DNA of 8,278 bases from Clostridia bacterium (GTDB lineage Bacteria > Bacillota > Clostridia > UBA1381), in contig JAFODX010000199.1 of NCBI GenBank assembly GCA_017380475.1, forward strand, positions 1 through 8,278, given 5' to 3'. Shown in pieces: positions 1-4,839 of this stretch (positions within the stretch are counted from its first letter, which is position 1; each line of letters starts with the position of its first letter). The position numbers and the translations under genes were made by a program. A model generated the notes under the pieces. It searched no databases. It was not told where the DNA came from and saw only the letters and a program-made list of their open reading frames with translations.

Positions 1-61
1 AGTATATTTGCCTGTCAGAATATAAAAATAGAATAAAATTCATAAAAAATCAAAAAAAGTG

Positions 62-91
62 TTGACAAGCAGGGGGTATATATGTTAGAAT
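62..91 (+). promoter_or_regulatory. sigma-A-type promoter for rpmG-secE-nusG
   Basis: A perfect -35 TTGACA (62-67) is followed after 18 bp by TAGAAT (86-91), one mismatch from TATAAT. A TG dinucleotide at 83-84 makes it an extended -10 element. Transcription would begin near position 98, about 80 bp before rpmG. The AT-rich DNA upstream (1-60) could act as an UP element, but that is inference. It is the only strong promoter seen before rpmG. Confidence 0.75.
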
Positions 92-120
92 GGTGTGGAT
101 AGAAAAGGTTCTTTTTTTTT

Positions 121-139
121 GCTGTGCTTTTTTTACAGC
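121..139 (+). other. small hairpin in the rpmG leader
   Basis: GCTGT (121-125) and ACAGC (135-139) pair around a 9-nt T-rich loop in the predicted 5' leader of rpmG. A T-run precedes the stem (about 112-120) and no U tract follows it, so it does not look like a terminator on the + strand. Its role, if any, is unknown. Confidence 0.3.
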
Positions 140-176
140 AATAAGACCTTATATTAACCAAACGGAGGTAGAAAAA

Positions 177-326
177 ATGAGAGTTAAAATAACATTGGCT
201 TGTCAGGAATGTAAGCAGAGAAACTACAACACAATGAAGAACAAGAAGAATGACCCGGACAGACTTGAAATGAACAAGTACTGCAGATTCTGTAAGAAAC
301 ATACTACACATAAGGAAACAAAGTAA
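177..326 (+). CDS. rpmG: 50S ribosomal protein bL33
   Basis: This encodes a 49-residue bL33 protein of the large ribosomal subunit. It is the zinc-binding form, with CxxC pairs at C9/C12 and C36/C39 that would hold a zinc ribbon. The start '[12 protein letters not shown]' and the ending '[14 protein letters not shown]' are typical of the family, and the length is normal. The ATG at 177 is preferred over an in-frame ATG at 90. It sits 7 nt after a GGAGGT Shine-Dalgarno (164-169), whereas the upstream codons give no family residues and lie within or before the expected leader. The gene is first in the rpmG-secE-nusG group, a standard order in Firmicutes, and secE starts 35 bp downstream. Many bacteria carry a second, cysteine-free L33 used under zinc limitation; none is visible here. 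Confidence 0.95.
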   Translation: MRVKITLACQECKQRNYNTMKNKKNDPDRLEMNKYCRFCKKHTTHKETK

Positions 327-361
327 TCGGGTTTACAGTTATTTAAGAAGGAGTAAGCAGT

Positions 362-553
362 ATGGCTAAATTGGTAAAATATTTCAAAGATACCAAGTCA
401 GAACTCAAAAAGGTTACATGGCCGAGCAAAAAGCAGATAAAGAATAATACAGGTATTATCATTGTATTTATCATTATCGTTGCTTTGTTCCTTTTTGTGT
501 GTGACACCGCTTTCGGATGGCTGGGCAGAACTTTTATTGGTTTGTTTAAATAA
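362..553 (+). CDS. secE: preprotein translocase subunit SecE
   Basis: SecE is the small essential subunit that clamps the SecY channel in the inner membrane. This 63-residue protein has the short single-span form usual in Firmicutes. A basic amphipathic N-terminal part carries the family signature 'SELKKVTWPSKKQ' (about residues 13-25). One hydrophobic membrane segment follows (about 31-50, rich in Ile, Val and Phe), then a short C-terminal tail. AAGGAG (348-353) lies 8 nt before the ATG. Position between rpmG and nusG is strongly conserved and supports the call. It is probably co-transcribed from the promoter at 62-91. Confidence 0.95.
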   Translation: MAKLVKYFKDTKSELKKVTWPSKKQIKNNTGIIIVFIIIVALFLFVCDTAFGWLGRTFIGLFK

Positions 554-595
554 TCAATGAACTAAAAGTTTTATTAGTCGAAAGGAGCAGGTTTC

Positions 596-1120
596 ATGGC
601 TGAAGAAGCAAAATGGTATGTTGCTCACACTTATTCGGGTTATGAGAATAAGGTTAAGGAGAGCATTGAAAAGACTGTTGAGAACCGTGGCCTTGAACAT
701 ATGATTATGGACGTTTGCGTTCCTATGGAGGACGTAATAGAAAAACGCGGCGAAACAGAGAAAATAGTACAGAAAAAACTTTTTCCGGGCTATGTTGTAA
801 TCAAAATGATTATGAACGAAGAAAGCTGGTATGTTGTGCGTAACACACGTGGCGTTACCGGTTTTGTCGGCCCCGGTTCAAAGCCCGTTCCGCTCTCTGA
901 TGCAGAGGTTAAGCGTATGGGCGTTGAGACTGCCCGTCGTGAGAGTCTGAAATTTGCAATCGGTGACCTTGTTGAAATCAAGGCCGGTCCGATGGAAGGC
1001 TTCTCGGGCAATATCGAGAAAATGGACGAGGAAACAGGTACTCTCTGGGTTACTGTTTCTATGTTCGGCAGAGAGACATCTGTTGAGATAAACCATACAC
1101 AGGTTTCACAGATGGCTTAA
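596..1120 (+). CDS. nusG: transcription elongation/antitermination factor NusG
   Basis: NusG binds the RNA polymerase clamp, modulates pausing and termination, and links polymerase to ribosome or Rho partners. The 174-residue protein has the usual two-domain layout. The N-terminal NGN domain (about 5-115) carries 'KWYVAHTYSGYENKVKE', 'KLFPGYVVIKM' and the 'VRNTRGVTGFVG' segment. The C-terminal KOW domain (about 121-174) begins 'IGDLVEIKAGPMEGFSG'. AAAGGAG (581-587) lies 8 nt before the ATG. Length and motifs are standard and I see no insertion between the domains. It follows secE by 42 bp and is followed by a 135-bp leader before rplK. Confidence 0.96.
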   Translation: MAEEAKWYVAHTYSGYENKVKESIEKTVENRGLEHMIMDVCVPMEDVIEKRGETEKIVQKKLFPGYVVIKMIMNEESWYVVRNTRGVTGFVGPGSKPVPLSDAEVKRMGVETARRESLKFAIGDLVEIKAGPMEGFSGNIEKMDEETGTLWVTVSMFGRETSVEINHTQVSQMA

Positions 1121-1129
1121 CTATGTTTT

Positions 1130-1172
1130 ATATGAAGCATTGCTTCTTATAAATAAAGGCGTAAAATGCGCC
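1130..1172 (+). other. tandem hairpins in the nusG-rplK gap
   Basis: Two small stem-loops follow the nusG stop. The first pairs GAAGC (1134-1138) with GCTTC (1142-1146), with A/T pairs below it. The second pairs GGCG (1158-1161) with CGCC (1169-1172). Neither is followed by a U tract, so neither looks like a + strand terminator. CGTCC (1172-1176) can also pair with GGACG (1194-1198) in the adjacent L1 site, so an alternative fold is possible. That switch is inference. Confidence 0.35.
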
Positions 1173-1187
1173 GTCCCTCTGGTAACA

Positions 1188-1215
1188 GTGGGAGGACGAA
1201 AGTCCGTATTACCAC
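1188..1215 (+). promoter_or_regulatory. L1-binding mRNA element upstream of rplK
   Basis: This RNA can fold as GTGG (1188-1191) paired with CCAC (1212-1215), an asymmetric internal loop of GA and GTATTA, and an upper stem GGAC/GTCC (1194-1197, 1202-1205) closed by a GAAA tetraloop. As I recall it, the L1-binding region of 23S rRNA has 'GGUGGGAG' facing 'AAAUACCACC'. The likeness supports autogenous repression by ribosomal protein L1, which is known for rplK-rplA operons. The element lies 25 nt before the rplK ribosome site; a hairpin AGCGC-AAGG-GCGCT (1219-1232) lies between them. Confidence 0.8.
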
Positions 1216-1255
1216 AGAAGCGCAAGGGCGCTCAAAATTTAAGGAGGTGGCCGTA

Positions 1256-1681
1256 ATGGCACAGAAAGTAGCAGGTTATATCAAATTACAAATTCCGGCC
1301 GGAAAAGCTACACCGGCACCCCCGGTTGGTCCCGCATTGGGTCAGCACGGTGTAAACATCATGCAGTTTACAAAGGAATTTAACGAAAAAACAGCGAAGG
1401 ACGCAGGCTTAATTATACCGGTAGTTATTACCGTTTACGCTGACCGTTCATTCTCATTCGTAACAAAGACTCCGCCGGCAGCTGTTCTTATCAAGAAGGC
1501 TTGTAAGATACAGAGCGGTTCAGGTGTTCCGAACAAGACAAAGGTAGCTACAATCTCAAAGGCAGACGTTGAAGAGATTGCAAAGACAAAGATGCCTGAC
1601 TTGAACGCAGCATCACTTGAGGCAGCTATGAGCATGATTGCAGGTACTTGCAGAAGCATGGGCGTAGTTGTAGGCGACTAA
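1256..1681 (+). CDS. rplK: 50S ribosomal protein uL11
   Basis: uL11 binds the GTPase-associated centre of 23S rRNA, is needed for RelA-type stringent signalling, and is the site of thiopeptide action. The protein is 141 residues, the usual length. The N-terminal domain starts '[32 protein letters not shown]' with the conserved proline-rich segment. The rRNA-binding C-terminal domain includes '[13 protein letters not shown]' and ends '[12 protein letters not shown]'. The start at 1256 is chosen over an in-frame ATG at 1166: AAGGAGG (1241-1247) precedes it at 8 nt, it matches the family N-terminus, and the 30 extra codons upstream lie in the L1-binding leader. It is followed by rplA, with which it forms the classic L11 operon. 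Confidence 0.97.
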   Translation: MAQKVAGYIKLQIPAGKATPAPPVGPALGQHGVNIMQFTKEFNEKTAKDAGLIIPVVITVYADRSFSFVTKTPPAAVLIKKACKIQSGSGVPNKTKVATISKADVEEIAKTKMPDLNAASLEAAMSMIAGTCRSMGVVVGD

Positions 1682-1702
1682 TTTTAGGTTAAGGAGTATT
1701 AA

Positions 1703-1730
1703 GTGGGAGAGAAATTTCTCGTATAACCAC
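1703..1730 (+). promoter_or_regulatory. second L1-binding mRNA element, upstream of rplA
   Basis: This is a second copy of the fold seen before rplK. GTGG (1703-1706) pairs with CCAC (1727-1730), the internal loop is GA and GTATAA, and the upper stem is GAGAA/TTCTC within the palindrome 1709-1720. The upper stem differs completely from the first copy. The lower stem is identical and the internal loop differs by one base (GTATTA versus GTATAA), as expected if protein binding is selected. The element ends directly against the rplA Shine-Dalgarno (1733-1738), so bound L1 would probably block ribosome entry. Confidence 0.78.
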
Positions 1731-1746
1731 GAAGGAGGATTTAGAA

Positions 1747-2439
1747 ATGTTCAGAGGTAAAAAGTATAAGGAAAGCATTAAGCTTGTAGATAAAGCAAAG
1801 CTTTACGACACAGACGAGGCTATGAAGCTCGTTACAGAAACAGCAAAGGCAAAGTTTGACGAGACTGTTGAAGCTCACATCAAACTCGGTGTTGACTCAA
1901 GACACGCTGACCAGCAGGTAAGAGGCGCTATCGTTCTTCCGCACGGTACAGGTAAGAGCTCAAAGGTTTTGGTATTCGCAAAGGGTGCTAAGGCTGACGA
2001 GGCAACAGCAGCAGGTGCTGACTATGTAGGCGAGATGGATATGGTTGAAAAGATTCAGGGCGAGAACTGGTTCGATTTCGACGTAGTTGTTGCAACTCCG
2101 GATATGATGGGTGTTGTTGGTCGTTTGGGTAAGGTATTGGGTCCTAAGGGACTTATGCCGTCACCGAAGGCAGGCACAGTTACAATGGATGTTGAAAAGG
2201 CTGTTAAGGAAATCAAAGCAGGTAAGATTGAGTACCGTCTTGATAAGACAAACATCATCCACTGCCCGATAGGTAAGGCTTCATTCGGAGCTGAAAAGCT
2301 CGGCGAGAACTTTGATGCATTGATTGGCGCTATCGTTAAGGCTAAGCCGTCAGCAGCAAAGGGACAGTACCTGAGAAGCGTAGTTGTAGCATCAACTATG
2401 GGACCGGGTATAAAGATTAACCAGGCTAAGCTTGGTTAA
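1747..2439 (+). CDS. rplA: 50S ribosomal protein uL1
   Basis: uL1 forms the mobile L1 stalk near the ribosomal E site and in bacteria also represses its own operon by binding mRNA. The 230-residue protein matches the family length. It begins '[20 protein letters not shown]'. Recognisable parts are '[14 protein letters not shown]' and '[21 protein letters not shown]' in domain I, '[30 protein letters not shown]' across domain II, and 'GPGIKIN' near the end. AGGAGG (1733-1738) lies 8 nt before the ATG. The gene follows rplK by 65 bp, and that gap holds an L1-binding element. No convincing intrinsic terminator follows; the next 334 bp hold a palindrome and the rplJ promoter and leader. Confidence 0.97.
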   Translation: MFRGKKYKESIKLVDKAKLYDTDEAMKLVTETAKAKFDETVEAHIKLGVDSRHADQQVRGAIVLPHGTGKSSKVLVFAKGAKADEATAAGADYVGEMDMVEKIQGENWFDFDVVVATPDMMGVVGRLGKVLGPKGLMPSPKAGTVTMDVEKAVKEIKAGKIEYRLDKTNIIHCPIGKASFGAEKLGENFDALIGAIVKAKPSAAKGQYLRSVVVASTMGPGIKINQAKLG

Positions 2440-2449
2440 AAAATTGCTG

Positions 2450-2530
2450 AAATTCCGCATCTCACCATTTTTCACAGCTCGAAGTACCGGTGTACGTCGT
2501 CGCTGTTCAAAACGGCAATCTGCGAAATTT
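2450..2530. repeat. interrupted palindromic element in the rplA-rplJ gap
   Basis: Four nested pairs of arms form an 81-bp imperfect stem. They are AAATTCCGCA (2450-2459) with TGCGAAATTT (2521-2530), CCATTTT (2465-2471) with AAAACGG (2509-2515), CAGC (2475-2478) with GCTG (2502-2505), and CGA plus GTAC (2480-2487) with GTAC plus TCG (2492-2499) around a CGGT loop. The 11-mer TTGCTGAAATT occurs just before it (2444-2454) and again at 2560-2570. It is richer in GC than the DNA on its right. I see no open reading frame in it worth calling. It could be a dispersed palindromic repeat, a structured RNA, or a weak terminator of rplKA. Confidence 0.5.
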
Positions 2531-2582
2531 TATCTAAATTTTGAGTTTCACATAAATTTTTGCTGAAATTTCAAAAAAATGC

Positions 2583-2611
2583 TTGACAACTTAATACATT
2601 TATGATATATT
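2583..2611 (+). promoter_or_regulatory. promoter for rplJ-rplL-yceD-rpmF
   Basis: A perfect -35 TTGACA (2583-2588) and a -10 TATATT (2606-2611) are spaced 17 bp apart, with TG at 2603-2604 giving an extended -10. Transcription should begin near 2618, just before the L10 leader fold. rplJL can therefore be expressed separately from rplKA. Confidence 0.8.
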
Positions 2612-2617
2612 AATTAA

Positions 2618-2741
2618 GTTGACAGACCGTAGACAGTCGGCAGGAGTAATCCGTAAGTCCCACCGAGGCATGAAACAAATTCAATTTGTGGAATTTATGG
2701 CTCTTTGCGTCTACGGCAAAGAGCCTTTAATTATTTAAAGG
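2618..2741 (+). ncRNA. L10 (rplJ) mRNA leader with attenuator
   Basis: This leader resembles the known L10 leader that binds the L10-L12 complex. Stems TCGG/CCGA (2637-2640, 2663-2666) and GGA/TCC (2643-2645, 2658-2660) form a bulged, kink-turn-like arm. CCGTAGAC (2627-2634) is complementary to GTCTACGG (2709-2716), which would close a large multi-branched structure. ACAAATT/AATTTGT (2675-2689) is an internal hairpin. The 3' partner GTCTACGG lies in the loop and first stem base of the terminator hairpin at 2699-2725, so the two folds compete. Feedback control by excess L10-L12 is established for this leader class; the exact pairing switch here is inference. Confidence 0.75.
2699..2736 (+). 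terminator. attenuator terminator in the rplJ leader
   Basis: A perfect 10-bp stem, GGCTCTTTGC (2699-2708) with GCAAAGAGCC (2716-2725), has a 7-nt loop and is followed by TTTAATTATTT. The U tract is interrupted, which suits a partial, regulated terminator. A second hairpin CCTTTAA/TTAAAGG (2724-2741) overlaps its 3' edge and could compete. Confidence 0.65.
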
Positions 2742-2773
2742 CATAAACCAAAACATCAGGAGGTGAAACATTT

Positions 2774-3478
2774 ATGCCAAACGCACAGGTTTTAGAGGCT
2801 AAGCAGGCTCAGGTAGCAGAAGCAGTTGAACTTCTTAAGAATACTCAGACAGGTATCTTAGTTGACTACAGAGGTTTGAACGTTGCAGAGGATACAGAGC
2901 TTCGTAATAAGCTTCGTGAAGCAAACGTAAAGTATTTCGTAATCAAGAACAAGATTTTGAAGCGTGCAGTTGACGAAATCGGTCTTGAGGGTCTTGATGA
3001 GGTACTACACGGACCTACAGCACTTGCAGTATCAACAGAGGACGCAGTTGCTCCGGCAAAGGTTCTTTCAGATTTTGCAAAGTCAAATGAAAAGCTCGAA
3101 ATTAAGGGCGGTTTCATGGACGGCTCAGTTATGAGTCTTGATGAGGTTAAAAAGCTCGCAGCTACACCGAACTTCGAGACATTGATCGCGAAGGTTATGG
3201 GCAGCTTGCAGTCACCGATCAGCGGTCTTGCAAGATTGCTTTCAACTATTGTTGATGGCGGCGTAGAAATAGCAGACCTTATCGCTAAAAACGCACCTGC
3301 AGCAGAAGAGGCTCCGGCTGAGGAAGCTCCCGCAGAGGAAGCTCCGGCTGAAGAGGCAGCACCTGCAGCAGAAGAAGCTCCCGCAGAGGAAGCAGCACCG
3401 GTAGCAGAAGAAGCTCCGGCAACAGAAGAGGCCCCCGCTGAGGAGGCACCGGCAGCAGAAGAAGCTCCGGCAGAATAA
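2774..3478 (+). CDS. rplJ: 50S ribosomal protein uL10 with long acidic Ala/Pro/Glu C-terminal tail
   Basis: uL10 anchors the L7/L12 stalk to 23S rRNA and so helps recruit translation GTPases. Residues 1-172 form a normal uL10. They include the N-terminal rRNA-binding domain ('TGILVDYRGLNVAEDTELRNKLREANVKYFVIKNKILKRA', here described only by its edges at about 26-66) and the C-terminal helical part, with 'SPISGLARLL' that leads into the L12-binding helix. The family usually ends near 165-175 residues, but this protein runs to 234. Residues 173-234 are almost only Ala, Pro and Glu in repeating APAEE units, giving a strongly acidic, probably disordered tail. AGGAGGTG (2758-2765) lies 8 nt before the ATG. 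A leader-type attenuator precedes the gene, and rplL follows by 41 bp. Confidence 0.95.
   Translation: MPNAQVLEAKQAQVAEAVELLKNTQTGILVDYRGLNVAEDTELRNKLREANVKYFVIKNKILKRAVDEIGLEGLDEVLHGPTALAVSTEDAVAPAKVLSDFAKSNEKLEIKGGFMDGSVMSLDEVKKLAATPNFETLIAKVMGSLQSPISGLARLLSTIVDGGVEIADLIAKNAPAAEEAPAEEAPAEEAPAEEAAPAAEEAPAEEAAPVAEEAPATEEAPAEEAPAAEEAPAE
3293..3475 (+). repeat. degenerate tandem repeat encoding the uL10 tail
   Basis: Units of 15, 18 or 21 bp encode APAEE, APAAEE/APATEE or AAPAAEE/AAPVAEE and run to the stop codon. Codons for the same residue vary freely (GCT/GCA/GCC, CCG/CCC/CCT, GAA/GAG). The protein repeat is therefore better conserved than the DNA repeat, which suggests selection on the peptide. 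The repeat could also vary in copy number between strains. Confidence 0.85.
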
Positions 3479-3519
3479 TTAAAAATTAAAAAAATAGTAT
3501 TTACAGGAGGAAAAATACA

Positions 3520-3894
3520 ATGGCAGATTTAAATGCAATTCTTGATTCAATCAAGGAATTAAAGTTACTCGAAGTAGCAGAGTTAGTAAAGATGATGGAA
3601 GAAGAATTCGGCGTAAGCGCAGCAGCTCCGGTTATGGTAGCTGGCGGTGCAGCAGCTGATGGTGGTGCAGCAGCAGAAGAGAAGACAGAGTTCGACGTAG
3701 TTCTTGCTGAAGCAGGTGCTTCAAAGATGAACGTTATCAAGATCGTTAAGAACATCACAGGTCTTGGTCTTAAGGAAGCAAAGGCTGCAGTTGATGAAGT
3801 TCCTTCAACAATCAAGGAAGCTTGCCCGGCAGAAGAGGCTCAGAAGATTAAGGCTGAGCTTGAGGAAGCTGGCGCTAAGGTTGAATTGAAGTAA
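3520..3894 (+). CDS. rplL: 50S ribosomal protein bL12 (L7/L12)
   Basis: bL12 forms the flexible stalk that recruits and stimulates EF-Tu, EF-G and other translation GTPases. It is 124 residues, the normal size. The N-terminal dimerisation and L10-binding domain spans about 1-33 ('[19 protein letters not shown]'). An Ala/Gly-rich hinge covers about 34-54. The globular C-terminal domain begins '[20 protein letters not shown]' and includes '[17 protein letters not shown]', the factor-binding face. AGGAGG (3505-3510) lies 9 nt before the ATG. The rplJ-rplL gap shows no terminator. Synthesis above L10 level is expected because each L10 binds several L12 dimers. Confidence 0.97.
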   Translation: MADLNAILDSIKELKLLEVAELVKMMEEEFGVSAAAPVMVAGGAAADGGAAAEEKTEFDVVLAEAGASKMNVIKIVKNITGLGLKEAKAAVDEVPSTIKEACPAEEAQKIKAELEEAGAKVELK

Positions 3895-3938
3895 TCATAC
3901 TCTTAATTTTACAGTTTGCTTGACATGAGGAGGCATAT

Positions 3939-4451
3939 ATGAAAGTAGATTTATCGTCAGTAATTAAAGTTACAGGCGCAGAGGTAAAGCTTTCTTCTAC
4001 CGTTGGCTTTGGCGATGCAGAGTTTCTTGGCGAGACCTACAGATTCATTGAGCCTTTAAAAGTGGAGGGGAGAGTCTACAATAACGGTCAGTCGCTCACA
4101 CTTGAGGCGAATGTTTCGGGTAGAATGGTAACCGAATGTGCACGTTGCCTTGACGAAGTTGAGGCAGATGTGGAGTTTTCTGTGCATGAACTTCTTTCAC
4201 AACGTGAAGAAGGTGCAGATGAGGACGAGGATATTATCCTTTTTGACGGTTATGAAATAGAGCTTGACGATATTATTGCGGATCATTTCCTTATGAACAT
4301 ATCGGGACGGTATTTATGCAGTGATGACTGTAAGGGTTTATGCCCGGTTTGCGGTCAGAATCTGAATCACGGCGAATGTGACTGTGATAATGAATACATC
4401 GACCCGAGATGGCAAGCATTAGCAGACATAATGAATCAGACAAAAGAATAA
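3939..4451 (+). CDS. yceD: DUF177/YceD family protein (23S rRNA accumulation protein)
   Basis: The protein (170 residues) belongs to the DUF177/YceD family, linked to 23S rRNA accumulation in bacteria and plants and very often encoded next to rpmF. The N-terminal half is a beta-rich region. The central part has the family motif 'ECARCLDEVEADVEF' (C67, C70). The C-terminal part has 'CSDDCKGLCPVCGQNLN' and 'CDCDNEYIDPRWQAL', with C127, C131, C135, C138, C147 and C149, which could bind zinc. The cysteine-rich form is common in Firmicutes and absent from E. coli YceD as far as I recall. GAGGAGG (3927-3933) lies 5 nt before the ATG. It follows rplL by 44 bp without a terminator and precedes rpmF by 52 bp, so co-transcription is likely. 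Molecular function remains uncertain. Confidence 0.88.
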   Translation: MKVDLSSVIKVTGAEVKLSSTVGFGDAEFLGETYRFIEPLKVEGRVYNNGQSLTLEANVSGRMVTECARCLDEVEADVEFSVHELLSQREEGADEDEDIILFDGYEIELDDIIADHFLMNISGRYLCSDDCKGLCPVCGQNLNHGECDCDNEYIDPRWQALADIMNQTKE

Positions 4452-4503
4452 GTCTGATTGTGGAGAATTATAGAGTGTTGTTATTTTAATGGAGGTGTAA
4501 CTA

Positions 4504-4683
4504 ATGGCAGTACCTAAGAATAAAGTTTCAAAAGCCAGAAGAGATAAAAGACGTGCTAACTGGAAGCTTACAGCACCGAACTTGGTTGAATGCCCCCAGT
4601 GCCACGAGCTTAAGTTGCCTCACAGAGTTTGCCCGAGCTGCGGACAGTACAAGGGTAAGGAAGTAATCAAGGTTGAGGACTAA
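4504..4683 (+). CDS. rpmF: 50S ribosomal protein bL32
   Basis: This short gene encodes a 59-residue bL32 of the large ribosomal subunit. The start '[21 protein letters not shown]' is the classic basic N-terminus. A zinc ribbon follows with C30-P-Q-C33 and C43-P-S-C46, so this is the zinc-dependent type. The ending '[13 protein letters not shown]' is typical. GGAGGTG (4491-4497) lies 6 nt before the ATG. yceD-rpmF adjacency is widely conserved, often with phospholipid genes (plsX) downstream. Here a strong terminator follows 27 bp after the stop and plsX is not seen. Confidence 0.96.
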   Translation: MAVPKNKVSKARRDKRRANWKLTAPNLVECPQCHELKLPHRVCPSCGQYKGKEVIKVED

Positions 4684-4705
4684 TTCAGGCTTGTAAAAGA
4701 AATTT

Positions 4706-4736
4706 AAAACCGTTCCGGAAACCGGAACGGTTTTTT
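4706..4736 (+). terminator. intrinsic terminator after rpmF
   Basis: A perfect 9-bp stem, CCGTTCCGG (4710-4718) with CCGGAACGG (4722-4730), has an AAA loop and is followed by six T residues (4731-4736). AAAA at 4706-4709 can extend the stem into the U tract. This is a textbook Rho-independent terminator and ends the ribosomal protein unit. Confidence 0.95.
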
Positions 4737-4748
4737 GCATAAAAAACC

Positions 4749-4768
4749 GGAAAAAATGGGATTTTTCC
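4749..4768 (+). promoter_or_regulatory. inverted repeat just upstream of the sugar-operon promoter
   Basis: GGAAAAA (4749-4755) is the reverse complement of TTTTTCC (4762-4768), separated by 6 bp. It ends 2 bp before the -35 element. It could be an operator or simply a minor hairpin. No regulator gene is visible nearby to test this against. Confidence 0.3.
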
Positions 4769-4770
4769 AC

Positions 4771-4799
4771 TTGATTTTTATGCCGTAATTTGGTATAAT
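4771..4799 (+). promoter_or_regulatory. promoter of the amino-sugar operon
   Basis: TTGATT (4771-4776) and a perfect TATAAT (4794-4799) are 17 bp apart, with TG at 4791-4792 giving an extended -10. Transcription should begin about 35 bp before the first start codon. It lies directly after the rpmF terminator, so the downstream genes form a separate transcription unit. Confidence 0.85.
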
Positions 4800-4839
4800 T
4801 ATAAGGTATGATAAAATAGGTAGAAAAGGAGCTATTGCG

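Noticed and set aside
90..176. Upstream in-frame extension of rpmG starting at 90.
   Set aside because: It overlaps the -10 element, starts before the predicted transcription start, and is a low-complexity T-rich reading. The L33 start at 177 has a good Shine-Dalgarno.
15..311. Reverse-strand frame over the rpmG region.
   Set aside because: It is antisense to rpmG and its promoter, and its translation is a low-complexity Phe/Tyr/Leu-rich product of A/T-rich DNA.
1130..1150. Hairpin after nusG considered as a terminator.
   Set aside because: The stem is short and followed by AAATAAAGG, not a U tract, so it is unlikely to end transcription on the + strand.
1166..1255. An in-frame ATG 30 codons before the rplK start, which would give an L11 with an N-terminal extension.
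   Set aside because: The extra codons lie across the L1-binding hairpin and the Shine-Dalgarno, match nothing in L11, and lack their own ribosome site. The start at 1256 fits both family and spacing.
3293..3475. Repeats at the end of rplJ considered as a CRISPR or other non-coding array.
   Set aside because: Units are in codon multiples, keep the rplJ frame to the stop, and vary at synonymous positions. There are no unique spacers.
3920..3945. TTGACA at 3920-3925 between rplL and yceD as a possible promoter.
   Set aside because: No acceptable -10 lies 16-18 bp downstream, which is already inside yceD. The hexamer overlaps the Shine-Dalgarno region and probably arises by chance.
4528..4770. 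Reverse-strand open frame covering rpmF and the terminator.
   Set aside because: It is a shadow of rpmF. The + strand there encodes an unmistakable L32 with a zinc ribbon, and the reverse frame has no ribosome site or recognisable motif.
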